A stretch of 64,000 nt of DNA from Anaerolineae bacterium (GCA_023382675.1 JAHDWN010000018.1:1-64000), one strand, 5' to 3'. Shown: positions 25,718 to 36,240, counted from the first letter of the stretch. The notes: generated by a model from the letters alone, not told the origin. Numbers and translations: made by a program.

Positions 25718-26188
25718 ATGAGCGACCACAAGAACCTGATCGACGAAATCCTCGGCGACGCGTTTCGCCGGGGGGAATTCGACAATCTCCCCGGCGCAGG
25801 CAAACGGCTGAAGGTGGATGATGATCTCGACGTACACGTGCCCGCCGAGCTGCGCATGACGCACCGGATGCTCAAAGACAGCAACCTGACACCCGACTGG
25901 ATCGCCGAGGGCAAGGCGATTGAGGCGGCGGAAGCGGCGGCGCTGCGGAAACTGTACGCCGACGCGCGGCTGGCAAAAGGCTCACGCTTTGATGCGCGGC
26001 GCGCGCCCAACCCGGAGCAGAACCTAGCGCAGGTCGAGGCGCGCTGGCGGGCGGTTCAGGCGAGTTTCCGCGCGGAAGTCGCCCGCATCAACAAGCGCAT
26101 CCTCGCTTACAATCTCAAGCTGCCGCCAGGGTTCGCGCACAAGGCCGCTATCGACGCGGAGCGCGAACTGACAAAGGCACAGGCGTAA
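25718..26188 (+). CDS. DUF1992 / DnaJC28-like domain protein
   Basis: 156 residues starting at the ATG at 25718 (MSDHKNLIDEIL). The conserved block GDAFRRGEFDNLPGAGKRL followed by DDLDVHVPAELRMTHRMLKDSNLTPDW is the hallmark of the DnaJ homologue subfamily C member 28 conserved domain (DUF1992). No J domain is present, as is usual in bacteria. The second half is a long helical region. Function is unknown; a link to membranes or chaperones has been proposed from the eukaryotic name only. A longer frame to 25661 lacks a site. The gene ends directly against the convergent GT39 gene. Confidence 0.87.
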   Translation: MSDHKNLIDEILGDAFRRGEFDNLPGAGKRLKVDDDLDVHVPAELRMTHRMLKDSNLTPDWIAEGKAIEAAEAAALRKLYADARLAKGSRFDARRAPNPEQNLAQVEARWRAVQASFRAEVARINKRILAYNLKLPPGFAHKAAIDAERELTKAQA

Positions 26189-28075
26189 TCAGCGCAGCGT
26201 GGGGTCGCCCGCGCTGACGCCATCATAAATGTCCTGGCGCACCCAGAGCACGTAGCGCGTATTGATCGTCGCCTGGTTGTTGGCGAAGCGTTCCGTCCAC
26301 CAGGCGGGGATTTCGTTCGTGAACAGCAGGTTGATGTCCCACATCTGGGCGACCAGGAATTCCTGGCCGACGTAAGCGCCGCCGAGTTCGGGATCGGGCG
26401 CATCGGCGGGCTGTGCCGGGACGAGAATCACCGGCAGGCCGCGAAGACTCGCCACGTCGCCCGCCAGCAGCGCATTGTTGAAATCGCGCACCTGCCAGGC
26501 GATCAGCGGATCGCCGCCGGTGACGACGCCAAGCTGCATCTCGGTGTAGCCGCGCGTGGTGCGGTCGGCCAGGTCGAGCAGTGACGCGCGCAGGAGATTG
26601 AGATTGGGCGAGACGGCGCGCCGCTGCCACAGATCGACCGGGTTGCCCGCGCTGCTGACCGAGGTACGCCAACCCGCACCCAGGCTCGTCAGGCAGGCGA
26701 AGGCGATCAGGCCGATAGCCGCGCCGCGCATAGGCACGCCGTCACTCTCCCAGAAGCTGCGCACCAGGAAATAGCCCACCACCAGAAAAGCGAGCGCGAT
26801 CAGCAGCACGATGACGTTGATGGCATCGACCTGCGAGGTGATGAGCTGGAGCGTGCCAAAGCGCGCAAAGGAGCGCGCCACTGCCTGAAAAGCGATGCTC
26901 GCCATCGCCAGCAGCGCGAAGACCGCCAGCGCCGTCAGCCAGCGTGCCCAGCCGGGAGCTTCGTCTACCTCATAAGGCGCGAAGATCGGCTGCGCCAGGC
27001 CGGAGACGAGCAGCACCAGCGGCAATGTCAGCCAGAGGGCATGTTCCGCGCCGGCGCCGTTGTAGATGACGGCCGCCAGCGCGCCCAACACCAGCCACGC
27101 CAGTGCGAAGCGTTCGATGAAATCTGCCTGGGCGCGCCGCCAGCTCCAGATGACATAGGCGGCCGCGAGCAGCCAGAACCAGGGTTCGTAAAACAGGCTG
27201 ATACGCAGGGGGAAGAACGCCGGGGTATTGGCCGGGCGGGCGACGAAGCCATCGACGAAGCGCGCCAGCAGGTCGCCGACGGCAGTCAGGCCCTCCGAAT
27301 GGAGCAGGAAATTCGTCGCTAGCGCCAGCGTCACCAGCACGGCCACGCCGCCCGCCAGCGCCCATGGGAACGCGCGCAGGCGTTCGGTCAGCGGCGCGAG
27401 GCGATCAATGGCCTCGTCCTCGTCGCCTTCGTCGTTCGCGATGGCAGGCTCGGTGATGAGCGCGGCCAGCAGCGCCCCGACGAGCGCGATGGCCGTCAGG
27501 ATGCCACCCGGCTCGGTCAGGAAGATGAGCGCCGCCAGAAATACCAGCAGCAGGATGGCGTCGCGTTCGCGCCGGTCGCTCCACCAGCGCCAGCCTGCCC
27601 AGAGCGTCAGCACGGCGAACAAGGCCGCCCAGAGCGCCGGGCTGCTGCCGCGCGCGCTGATCAGGACGACCGGCGAGCCGAGCAGCAGCGCGCTCAACAG
27701 CAGTGACCGCTCAACGCCGAACAGACGGCGGAACAGCACCGGGCTGAGAACGAGCAGCACCCCGGCGATGGCGGTGGCGACACGCGCTGCGAATTCGCCA
27801 TTGCCGATGACCGTGAAGGCTGTGCTCTGCGCCAGGAAGAGCAGCGGGTTGGGCGCGATCAACGCCTCGCCGGGCGCGTCGGGATAGACGTGGCGGTAGG
27901 CGGCCAGCGCCGCGCGCGCTTCGCTCTCGTTGAGCGGCGTCACGTCGAGCGCGGCCAGGGTGAGCACCAGCGCGAGCACGGCCAGTACGACGTAAGCAAT
28001 TTGCTCGTAGGTGATGCCCCAGGCGCGGGCTGCGCCGGAGTCACGACCGGTAGCCAGGGTTTGAATGTTCTGCAT
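26189..28075 (-). CDS. GT39-like polytopic membrane protein
   Basis: About 628 residues with at least ten membrane segments. Early LAALDVTPLNESEARAALAAY (short first outer loop with acidic residues) and YPDAPGEALIAPNPLLFLAQ are typical of GT39-like/TIGR03663-type proteins of GT-C fold, which use lipid-linked sugar donors. The C-terminal part is a small extracytoplasmic domain. The ATG at 28075 has AAAGGA 9 nt upstream; a GTG at 28099 overlapping the preceding stop is an alternative. It is the third gene of an operon with two DUF2298 proteins, so it likely acts with them in surface glycan assembly. Confidence 0.75.
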   Translation of the reverse strand: MQNIQTLATGRDSGAARAWGITYEQIAYVVLAVLALVLTLAALDVTPLNESEARAALAAYRHVYPDAPGEALIAPNPLLFLAQSTAFTVIGNGEFAARVATAIAGVLLVLSPVLFRRLFGVERSLLLSALLLGSPVVLISARGSSPALWAALFAVLTLWAGWRWWSDRRERDAILLLVFLAALIFLTEPGGILTAIALVGALLAALITEPAIANDEGDEDEAIDRLAPLTERLRAFPWALAGGVAVLVTLALATNFLLHSEGLTAVGDLLARFVDGFVARPANTPAFFPLRISLFYEPWFWLLAAAYVIWSWRRAQADFIERFALAWLVLGALAAVIYNGAGAEHALWLTLPLVLLVSGLAQPIFAPYEVDEAPGWARWLTALAVFALLAMASIAFQAVARSFARFGTLQLITSQVDAINVIVLLIALAFLVVGYFLVRSFWESDGVPMRGAAIGLIAFACLTSLGAGWRTSVSSAGNPVDLWQRRAVSPNLNLLRASLLDLADRTTRGYTEMQLGVVTGGDPLIAWQVRDFNNALLAGDVASLRGLPVILVPAQPADAPDPELGGAYVGQEFLVAQMWDINLLFTNEIPAWWTERFANNQATINTRYVLWVRQDIYDGVSAGDPTLR

Positions 28076-28095
28076 ACTCTCGCCGTCCTTTGCGC

Positions 28096-30666
28096 TCACT
28101 CTCCAGCCGAGGCGAGCGCCGCGCCGCCCGTGGCGTAGAAGCGGCTCTCACCCGATTGGCAGACCACCGGCAGGCGGTCAAGGAACTTGTACTCTGCATC
28201 CGGGCCGAACCGGTTGCGCTCTGTCGTGCCAAAGAAAATGTAGTCGATACTGTAGCGGTCGATGATCGACTGGATTACGATCCAATCTTCGCTCTGGTAG
28301 ATCGTGCCGATGTCCTGCTCACGCGTTCCGACGGTGGCATCGAACGTCGAGCCGCGCCACTGCCGCTCATGCCCCGGCCAGTTGAACAGCACCGGGATGC
28401 CGGTCAGCGCGGCGACGCGCCCGACATTGGGATCGTAAGTGCCCGCGACCGCCTCGACGACGACCGCCTCGTCGCCGGGGACGAGCGCGCTCAGACACAT
28501 GATCGCGTTGTAATCCTGGTGATCGAAATCGCCGCGGATGAATGTCGGGCCGCCGTCGAGCGTGAGCGGTGACTGCTCGGTCGTGATCAGCCGCCCGCTC
28601 TCCTGGTACATCCGGTTGTAGATGGCGAGCGCGGGATAAACGAGGCCGAGCGCCAGCGCCAGCGCCGCCAACGCGCCGCTCAGGGCGCGGAAAGCAGGCA
28701 CAAGCTCCTGCGACTCGACCGAGGCGATCAGGCTGTAGACGGCATAGGCGCTCGCCAGGGCGAAGACAACCCAAGCCTGATAGTAGAACTTGAAGACCGT
28801 GTTGGCGCGCACGCCGAAGCCATCGCGCAGGTAGACCCACTCCGGCAGCAGCGTCAGGCTGACGCCGATGCCGATCAGCAGCAGCGCGAAGCCGGTCGAT
28901 GCGTTGTAGGCCGCGCCTGTGCCTCGACGCGCGAACAGCCGCGCCACGATGACGGCGATCCCGGCCAGGAGTATCACCGTCGTCAGGCCGTGGGTGATGC
29001 GCCTGACGATGATCTCCGGAATCTGGCTGACCCAGACCGATGCCGGTGTCCCGCCTGCGCCGCCAGCGATGACCGTCACCAGCAGTGAGAACAGGCCGAG
29101 GATGACAACCGCGCCCACGAGGACAGCGACGACCTGGAGGCCCAGACGCCAGTTCATGCGCCCGCGCCCGTGCCAGACTTCGACAGCGAGATAAGGCACG
29201 AGAATCAGCAGGAACGGGCCGAACAGGATGAAGTACTGGCGGAACAGCGTTGGGTAATTGACGTTTGGCAGCAGCCCGGCCGCCTGCGAGCGGAAGCCGA
29301 TCAGGAATGGCAGGTAGAAGACGGCCGCCAGGATGAGCACGGCCAGGCCGAAGCCTGCCAGCGCCAGCCAATCGCTAAGATCGAGCGTGCGCGACTCAGC
29401 CCGCCGGGCGATCAGGCGGCGGATGACCTCCGCGCCGACCAGCGCCATCAGGTAGATCGGCCCGTCCCAGGTGTTGAGGAAGATCAGCCCGCCGACAGCC
29501 AGCCCATACAAGATCGTCTCGCTCCGGTTGGACGCGCGCCCGCGCAGCAGGATGTTCAGCGCCAGGCCGATGGCGAGCAGGACGTAGGGCAGCGTCATGA
29601 CGTGCGGGTGGCTGTCCGCCAGGACGAAGCTGAACTGCGGGAACTCGTCAATCGGCTGGACGCCGATGGGTGTGCCGTCGAGATCCCGATCCTGGAGGAC
29701 GCGGCTGGCGCGGAACCACCACCAGTGGGCGCGGAAGGTCGGCGCGAGCATGTCCTGGCCGGGATCGAGCGTGATCGGTTGATCGTCGGCGATGCCATCC
29801 GCACGGGCGCTCATGCGCTCCGGGTATTCGTCGCGTTCCGGCGTGTCCCAGAAGGCGAGATAGGCTTCGGATGCCGTCCGCGATTGGTAGGGCACTTCGA
29901 TCAGCGCTGCCTGGAAGTTGCCGAGCAGGACGACGAAGACCGCCGCCAGCAGCCCGGTGAGCAGCGCCGCCGCTGTGCCCTGGGTGGCGGCTGGCGCGTC
30001 GTTCTTCCTCGTAAGACGGGCGCGCACCAGGTTGGTGACGACGCCGAACGCGCCGAGCGCCGTCAGCGCGAACAGCATGGCGATATTCAGGCTGAAGGCG
30101 ATGGTGCTGACGACGCCGCTGAGTTTGCCGAACATCGCCGCCAGGAAATAGCCAAAGTAGTAGTAGCTGATGGCGTAGCCGGACATCCAGGCGTCGTTGG
30201 GCGGGAAGCTCTGACTGCGCATGATGGCGCTGATGTACATCAGATCCATCGGCTTTTCGGTCGTGCTCGTGTCCGGCAGATGCGCGCGCACGAAAGCCCA
30301 GGCGACCAGCAAGCCGATGAACAGCAGCTCGCCGGTGATGATCACGGCGCGGTTGCCTCGCCACCATGCGCGCACGTCAAACGACTCGCGGCGCGTGAAA
30401 TGCGCGATCAGGCTGATCGCGAGCACGATCACCCAGGCGAGCACAGCGCTGCCGGGCGTGTTGCTCAGGAAGCCAAAGCTGCCGAGCAGCCAGAAGATGT
30501 AGCCGGTGAGCAGGATGCCCGCCGCGCGCGCGAGTGTGTAGCCGCGATCCGGCAGGCCGCCGAGCAAACGCCAGCACAGCGGCAGTGCCGCCGCGCCCAT
30601 CAGCGTCGCCAGCGCCCACCAGCTCAGAATGTATCCGCCTTCACGTGCCAGCCAATCGAAAATCAA
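28096..30666 (-). CDS. DUF2298 polytopic membrane protein
   Basis: 856 residues with about 14 membrane segments. It contains the DUF2298 (Chlor_Arch_YYY) signature: EKPMDLMYISAIMRSQSFPP, NDAWMSGYAISYYYFGYFL, DSHPHVMTLPYVLLAIGLAL, and TVFKFYYQAWVVFALASAYA near the C terminus. The family is found mainly in Chloroflexi and Archaea and is treated as a GT-C-like glycosyltransferase; no reaction is known. The start is a TTG at 30666 with AGGAG six bases upstream. It follows the 1799-residue fusion protein by 26 nt and repeats that protein's C-terminal half, so the two are paralogous. Confidence 0.88.
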   Translation of the reverse strand: MIFDWLAREGGYILSWWALATLMGAAALPLCWRLLGGLPDRGYTLARAAGILLTGYIFWLLGSFGFLSNTPGSAVLAWVIVLAISLIAHFTRRESFDVRAWWRGNRAVIITGELLFIGLLVAWAFVRAHLPDTSTTEKPMDLMYISAIMRSQSFPPNDAWMSGYAISYYYFGYFLAAMFGKLSGVVSTIAFSLNIAMLFALTALGAFGVVTNLVRARLTRKNDAPAATQGTAAALLTGLLAAVFVVLLGNFQAALIEVPYQSRTASEAYLAFWDTPERDEYPERMSARADGIADDQPITLDPGQDMLAPTFRAHWWWFRASRVLQDRDLDGTPIGVQPIDEFPQFSFVLADSHPHVMTLPYVLLAIGLALNILLRGRASNRSETILYGLAVGGLIFLNTWDGPIYLMALVGAEVIRRLIARRAESRTLDLSDWLALAGFGLAVLILAAVFYLPFLIGFRSQAAGLLPNVNYPTLFRQYFILFGPFLLILVPYLAVEVWHGRGRMNWRLGLQVVAVLVGAVVILGLFSLLVTVIAGGAGGTPASVWVSQIPEIIVRRITHGLTTVILLAGIAVIVARLFARRGTGAAYNASTGFALLLIGIGVSLTLLPEWVYLRDGFGVRANTVFKFYYQAWVVFALASAYAVYSLIASVESQELVPAFRALSGALAALALALGLVYPALAIYNRMYQESGRLITTEQSPLTLDGGPTFIRGDFDHQDYNAIMCLSALVPGDEAVVVEAVAGTYDPNVGRVAALTGIPVLFNWPGHERQWRGSTFDATVGTREQDIGTIYQSEDWIVIQSIIDRYSIDYIFFGTTERNRFGPDAEYKFLDRLPVVCQSGESRFYATGGAALASAGE

Positions 30667-30692
30667 CGTGCGCTCCTTTTCAGGCCGGCCGG

Positions 30693-33600
30693 TTAATTCG
30701 CCGTGTTCATCGCTACCTGCAAGCTGTTGGTGTGGATGACGTGGTAGATGATCGCGTCATCCTCGGTATAGACCTGCTCCAGCAGCCCCATCTGCACCAT
30801 CGTCTCGAACTTCTCCAGGCTTTCCGGCGGGTAATAAAGATGCTCCAGCGTGCCGACGACGATGTAGCCGACGTTGTAGAAGTTCATGATCCGCTCGGCG
30901 GTCGGGATGTCGGTTGTGCTGTAGAAGGCGTTGACGTTGCCGACGCGCTGCTCGATGAAGCCCGGCATGTTGAACAGGCCGCGCTGCTGCTTCTGATGCC
31001 AATCCCAGCCGATGACCGCTGGCAGCCCGGTATTGATCGAGATGCGCCCACCCCATTTATAGAGGATGCCGTCGTTGCTGATCGCCTCCATGATGACCGG
31101 AAGGCCGTCGATGTTCTCGTTCATCCAGCGGATGATGCCGAGATCGGGCTTGAGTTCGATGAACTGCCCGTTCTCAGGGTGGATGGCATATTCGATGTAG
31201 GCCTGCCCGTCGAGCGTCAGCGGGACGGCCTGCGAGAAGCGATCCTGCGCGCGCCCCTGTGTCGCCATGACCGTGTAGAGCACGCCGACGACACCAAGCA
31301 GCACGACTGCCGACATCCACAGCGTGCGCAGGGACGCATTCCAGCGTGGTCGGCTCGCCCACAGCCAGGCGAAAGCCGCGCCGCCGACGACGCTCAAGAG
31401 CAGCCAGGCCTGGATGTAGAACTTAAAGACCGTGTTCTGACGGCCAATGTCGCCGGAGATGACGATGAACTCAACGCCGAGCGTTAGCGCCAGCGCCAGC
31501 CCGGCCAGCGCCAGCCAGAACTGCATCGCGCGTGACTGCCCCTCGCGGAAGAAGAGCACCGCGATCCAGACGATCAGCGGAACGGCGATCAGGGCGACCT
31601 GGTAGCCGGAGAGCGTCGCGACGACGGTGCCGAGCAGTATCGCGCCGATCACGAGCACGCCGCCGACGACGAGCGGGAAGGTATCGCGCAGGGCGCTGAC
31701 GCGCACCTCGCGCAGCCAGCGCCCCGTATCCCAGAACAGCAGCCCGGCGATCAGGAACAGGAACGCACCATAAATGCTGATATAGGCCCAGAGCGGCGAG
31801 CGTGCCCCCGTCCACGCCAGGGCGCTGGTGTAAACGCTGGCGTACCAGGTGGTGAAGGGCAGGACGGCCAGCCAGCTCAACGTTATGAAACCGCCGACGG
31901 TTGCCAGCAGCGCCAGCAGCGACCAGCGGCTGATGCGTTCCCAACGCAGCCACCAGGCGAAGCCGAGGCCGACCGCGCCCAGGATCGTGTAGGTGATCCA
32001 GTCCCAGCTATTGGTCGCCAGCATCATGCCGACGGTGATGCCGCCGATAGCCAGTGCCAGGAATAACTGCCGCCGTGAACGCAGCCCACTGCGCGCCGTG
32101 AGTACCTCGTTGAGCAGGAACGCCATCGCCAGAAATTGCAGCGGCATCGCGATCATGTGCGCGTGCAGGTCGCCGTAAAGGAAGGTGAAGAACGGCATCT
32201 CGGCGATGGCCGAGTCTTGCACGCCGGGGATTTCGCCCAGGATGCGCGTCGGTGCCCAGTACCAGCGGTGCGGCGCGAGCGGCAGGACTGCGCCGCCTAC
32301 CCAGCGCCCGAAGCCGGTGGCGACACTGCTCACGATGTTCCAGGTGTTGTTCAGCTCGTAGCGCAGCGAGTCGAGCGGGTTGGGGTTGGCTGCCCGCTCC
32401 TGCACTGCCGCGTAATCGACACTTTCGCCTTCTTCGGCAGCAGCGGTCGCCTCGTTGGTCAAGAACTGCGTCAGCCCTTGTGGGGGTTGGTAGCCGCCCA
32501 ACGTCGCCAATCCGCTGAAGAAGGTGCGCGGTGTATCCATGTTGCCGAGGACGACCGCCAGCAGCAGCGCCGCCATGCCCGCCAGGAACGGGTTCGCCCA
32601 GCGGCGCGAGGGCGTCACTGCGCGCTGTGAAGGATCGACAGGCGGCACGGATGTGGCCTGTCTTTCGGCAGCGGCGTCCTGGGTCTGCTCGCCGTTGTCA
32701 CTCGCAGGCCGGGGCGTCGGGCGCTTCCAGATGCGCCAGCCATCGACCAGACTGTAGGCGACTGAGAAGGCGCTGATGCCGCTGATGGCGAACAGCGATG
32801 GGATCGCCAGATTGTAGGCGACCGCGGGCACGACGCCGAGCAGCAGCGTTGGCGCGCCGACGATCACATAGCCGAAGTAGTAGTAGTTGATGTAGCCGCC
32901 CGCGTACCACGGGTCATAGGGCGGGAAGATCGAACTGCGCAGGACGGCGTTGAAGTAGGCGAAATCCATCGGCTTTTCGCCGCCGAAATTGAAGTGCCAC
33001 AGATCTGGGTTGGTCAGACGCACGCCGAGGAAGGCGACGAAACAGACGAGCGTGATCGCCTCGATGCTGAGCAGCAGCCGCCAGCGCCGCCGCAGATAGC
33101 CAACAAACTCAGCGCGCCTGCCCCAGACCACGAGCAGCGAGAGCGCGGCCAGCCCGACGAGCGCCGCCAGCACACCGCCGCGGTTCCAGACCGGCTGGTG
33201 CAGGCTGGCAACGTACCAGGCTGCCCAGGCCGTCAGCAGCAGCCCGGCAGCTTTCGCCACGCCATAGCCGCGATCGGCCAGCGCCGGGAAGACGGCAAAC
33301 AGCAGCGGGAAGGCCGCCCAGCCGAAGGCGATCATCAGCAGCCACCAGACGATCACCGTCAGCACGGGCTGCGTGTTGATCGCGCTGGTGACATCGAAGC
33401 GATCCGCCCACGTGCCCCCGGCGTTTTGCACCGTGCGCGCCTCAACCGTAAGCTGCAAATAGGTCGGCGCAGTCGAGGCTTGCAGCGAGGTGATGTTGTC
33501 CTGGTCGTAGAGCGTCGGATCGCAGTAGAGCGCGCCCGGCGTCTCCGGGCAGTGGCATTCCGGCGCGTCCGGCGACGCGCAGACGTTGTACGGCAGCGCG

Positions 33601-36092
33601 CCGGCGTTGGCCTGCACCAGTGGCACGCTCTCCAGGATGGCGCGCGCCGTTGTATCCGCGTAGCGCTCGCCACGGTGCATGACGATGACCGCCGGGTGAT
33701 CGTAGACGTGGAAGGCTTCTTCCGCCTCGAACTCGTTGAGCCAGGCGGGCGCATTGAAGAACGGCAGATAGTTATCCGGCACGTCGAGCGGGCCGAGGCG
33801 GAACGCACGGTTGAAGACGGCAGCCAGGTCGTAGCCAAGCTCGCCGTCGAAGAGAGACTGGTAGTAGCGCGTCGTCATCGGCCAGCGCATCGGGTTGCGC
33901 GTCATCGAGTCATAGAAGCGGTTGCTGCTGATGATGACGTAATCGGCATCGCCGAGCAGTTGGAGCATATGCTCGCGGTTGGCGTCGCTGTCGTTGTTGA
34001 CCATTTGCAGCTTGTAGCCGCCGCCCAACAGCCCCCAGTAGGCATCGCGCCCATTGCAGGCCGTGGCGCTGAAACGCCCTGGCGGTGGGTTGTCCGCCAG
34101 CGTCAGCCCGTCGCTGGGCATGCAGGTCTTGACCGGCAGCGCATCGTCCCAATCGCCTTCCCAGGCGACAATCGAGCCGCCGCTGACGACCTGCGTGCCC
34201 TGGTCGAGCACAACTTCAAAGCGATAGGTATCGCCTTTGGTCACGGTCATGGGCGCGTCGAGCGTGATGTCGTAGGCGTCGCCGAGGGGATGATGCGCAC
34301 GGTTGAGATCCGCCGTCAGCGAGGCGCTGGCGATCTCGGTCACGGCGTCGCCGTCGAGGTGATAAACCTTGAAGCGCAGCACTTCCGGCGCGGAGTCATC
34401 GGAAATATCGCCCAGGTGCGGCGCATAGATGCTCGTGATCGTGCCCCCCGCCAGCGCGATGAAATCGTAGGTGACAGGCACGCCCTGGCGCAGTTGTGTG
34501 GCCTGGCCGACCAGATCGTAGGCGCTGCCGGGCGTGAAGCTGTTGGGCAGCGCGATGTTGAGCAGCGGTGTCTCCGGCGGCGCGTCGTCGATGCGCATGG
34601 CGAAATCACCGGGCACCTGCTCCCAGAACCAGTAGCTGGCGGCGACGCGGTTGCTCAGATTGCGGTAGATGCCGCTGAACATGAGCGCCCAGAGCAGTGA
34701 GAAGCCGGTGACGACGGCGATAGCTACCCAGCCAAGCGTGCGGCGTGTTCTGCCCGGCAGGCGGATGAAACGCTGTGGCAGCCCCGGCAGCGGCCCGCGC
34801 ACCAGCGTCGCCAGCCCCCAGGCGGCCATCACCACCAGCGCCGGGTAGAGCGGCAGGTAGTAGCGCATCGTCATCACCCACTGAAGGCCCATGTAGCCGA
34901 AGTAGGCGACGAACCAGGCGAGCGGAACAGCGTTGACGAGCGCGCCCGGTTTGCCGCGCACCAGCCGCCAGAGCGCGACGATGGTCGAGAGCACGGCGGT
35001 GATGCCGAGCGCCAGGCCCATGCCATAGGCGACCATGTTCCAGAGCGGGAACAGGTAGCGCGGGCGGGCGATCCACTGCCAGTTGGGAGGGGCATCCCAA
35101 TCGCCGCTGATGAAGTAGCGCGCTTTGCCAACTTCGTCCAGCCAAGCGCGGTTGGGCGTCAGGCCGAAGATGCCCGGCCCGTTGAACGCGTAGGGATTGA
35201 GCAGGCGAAAGGCGACCAGCGTCGCGACGCCCGCCAGGATGATGCCGACGGCGCTCTGGGTCCAATGGGCTTCGCGCTCGTAGCCAGCGACGCCGCGCCC
35301 GAACACAGGCAGCAGGCGGATGGCCGAGGCGACAAAGATCAGGCCGACGAGCGGCAGCAGATTGATGCGGCTGGCGAGCGCGCAGCCAAAAGCGAGGCCG
35401 AAGAAGACGTAATCGCGCAGCTTGCCGTCACGCTGGACACAGACCGCGAACAGGATGCTGAGGGCGGTGAACAGGTTCGCCATCGGGTCGGACGTGCCGA
35501 AGTGCGCCTGCTGGATCGAAAAGACGGTCAGTGTATAGAGCGCCGCCGCCAGCAGCCCGACCCACTTGCCATGCAGGCGCAGGCCGATGCTGAAGACGAC
35601 GAGGATGATCAGCAGCTCACTCACGCCGGAGACGAGCCGCGCCGCCAGGTGGATCGGGTAGAAGGTCAGCCAGCTTTGATCGGTTGTCAGCCCGGCCATG
35701 ATCTCCGCTACGGCGCGCGTCGAAAAGGTCGGCAGTGTGCCATAGACGAAGGTGCCGAAGCCGACGTTTTGCGGATTCCATGGCGAGCAGTCCGCGTCAA
35801 AATAGCCGCCGATACCGCTGGTCGTCGGGTAGCGCTGGTAGCAGAGCGCGCGCTGTGCGGCCTGCTCCTCCGTCAGCCCGGCTGGATCGCTGTACGAGAG
35901 GGTGGTCGGGCCGCCGATGCCGGATGCGACCTGCATCAAACAGCGTTCGTCGGGGTGCAGCGATGAGAAATCGTCCCAGTTTTGCCCGACGAAGCGAAAA
36001 TAACCGCCGACCGCCACGAGCACGAGCAAGGCAACGGCCACGATGAGATTGCCCGTGCGCTGCGGCGCGGCGTTTGAATGCGACTCCAGCAT
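30693..36092 (-). CDS. Giant GT39-DUF2298 fusion membrane protein
   Basis: 1799 residues. The N-terminal ~900 residues are a GT39/PMT-type protein (FVGQNWDDFSSLHPDERCLM in the first loop, FSIGLRLHGKWVGLLAAALY, QQAHFGTSDPMANLFTALS). An extracytoplasmic beta-rich section follows, and the C-terminal ~850 residues are a complete DUF2298 module (GEKPMDFAYFNAVLRSSIFP, YDPWYAGGYINYYYFGYVIV, YGDLHAHMIAMPLQFLAMAF, NTVFKFYIQAWLLLSVVGGA). It is probably a two-active-site glycosyltransferase of the envelope, an inference from the folds. The ATG at 36092 has GAGG six bases upstream. It is the first gene of the three-gene operon. Confidence 0.88.
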   Translation of the reverse strand: MLESHSNAAPQRTGNLIVAVALLVLVAVGGYFRFVGQNWDDFSSLHPDERCLMQVASGIGGPTTLSYSDPAGLTEEQAAQRALCYQRYPTTSGIGGYFDADCSPWNPQNVGFGTFVYGTLPTFSTRAVAEIMAGLTTDQSWLTFYPIHLAARLVSGVSELLIILVVFSIGLRLHGKWVGLLAAALYTLTVFSIQQAHFGTSDPMANLFTALSILFAVCVQRDGKLRDYVFFGLAFGCALASRINLLPLVGLIFVASAIRLLPVFGRGVAGYEREAHWTQSAVGIILAGVATLVAFRLLNPYAFNGPGIFGLTPNRAWLDEVGKARYFISGDWDAPPNWQWIARPRYLFPLWNMVAYGMGLALGITAVLSTIVALWRLVRGKPGALVNAVPLAWFVAYFGYMGLQWVMTMRYYLPLYPALVVMAAWGLATLVRGPLPGLPQRFIRLPGRTRRTLGWVAIAVVTGFSLLWALMFSGIYRNLSNRVAASYWFWEQVPGDFAMRIDDAPPETPLLNIALPNSFTPGSAYDLVGQATQLRQGVPVTYDFIALAGGTITSIYAPHLGDISDDSAPEVLRFKVYHLDGDAVTEIASASLTADLNRAHHPLGDAYDITLDAPMTVTKGDTYRFEVVLDQGTQVVSGGSIVAWEGDWDDALPVKTCMPSDGLTLADNPPPGRFSATACNGRDAYWGLLGGGYKLQMVNNDSDANREHMLQLLGDADYVIISSNRFYDSMTRNPMRWPMTTRYYQSLFDGELGYDLAAVFNRAFRLGPLDVPDNYLPFFNAPAWLNEFEAEEAFHVYDHPAVIVMHRGERYADTTARAILESVPLVQANAGALPYNVCASPDAPECHCPETPGALYCDPTLYDQDNITSLQASTAPTYLQLTVEARTVQNAGGTWADRFDVTSAINTQPVLTVIVWWLLMIAFGWAAFPLLFAVFPALADRGYGVAKAAGLLLTAWAAWYVASLHQPVWNRGGVLAALVGLAALSLLVVWGRRAEFVGYLRRRWRLLLSIEAITLVCFVAFLGVRLTNPDLWHFNFGGEKPMDFAYFNAVLRSSIFPPYDPWYAGGYINYYYFGYVIVGAPTLLLGVVPAVAYNLAIPSLFAISGISAFSVAYSLVDGWRIWKRPTPRPASDNGEQTQDAAAERQATSVPPVDPSQRAVTPSRRWANPFLAGMAALLLAVVLGNMDTPRTFFSGLATLGGYQPPQGLTQFLTNEATAAAEEGESVDYAAVQERAANPNPLDSLRYELNNTWNIVSSVATGFGRWVGGAVLPLAPHRWYWAPTRILGEIPGVQDSAIAEMPFFTFLYGDLHAHMIAMPLQFLAMAFLLNEVLTARSGLRSRRQLFLALAIGGITVGMMLATNSWDWITYTILGAVGLGFAWWLRWERISRWSLLALLATVGGFITLSWLAVLPFTTWYASVYTSALAWTGARSPLWAYISIYGAFLFLIAGLLFWDTGRWLREVRVSALRDTFPLVVGGVLVIGAILLGTVVATLSGYQVALIAVPLIVWIAVLFFREGQSRAMQFWLALAGLALALTLGVEFIVISGDIGRQNTVFKFYIQAWLLLSVVGGAAFAWLWASRPRWNASLRTLWMSAVVLLGVVGVLYTVMATQGRAQDRFSQAVPLTLDGQAYIEYAIHPENGQFIELKPDLGIIRWMNENIDGLPVIMEAISNDGILYKWGGRISINTGLPAVIGWDWHQKQQRGLFNMPGFIEQRVGNVNAFYSTTDIPTAERIMNFYNVGYIVVGTLEHLYYPPESLEKFETMVQMGLLEQVYTEDDAIIYHVIHTNSLQVAMNTAN

Positions 36093-36240
36093 GAAAGCCT
36101 CAGGTCATAGAAGATATCTTCAATGGCTTTTGTACAGCGACATGACGCGATTTCCTCAACGGGCGGATGCAACCACCCATCCCCTATGTCCGTATAAACG
36201 GCAAGAGAATATTGGGTGCTGATCGGAGGCGAAACGCGCT

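Noticed and set aside
29170-30696. A 508-codon open frame on the plus strand, antisense to the DUF2298 gene
   Set aside because: It is a mirror of a well-supported gene with GC-rich third positions; its product is low-complexity Arg/Gln/Asp-rich and matches no fold.
32994-34700. A 568-codon plus-strand frame opposite the giant fusion gene
   Set aside because: Shadow frame with no recognisable domain.
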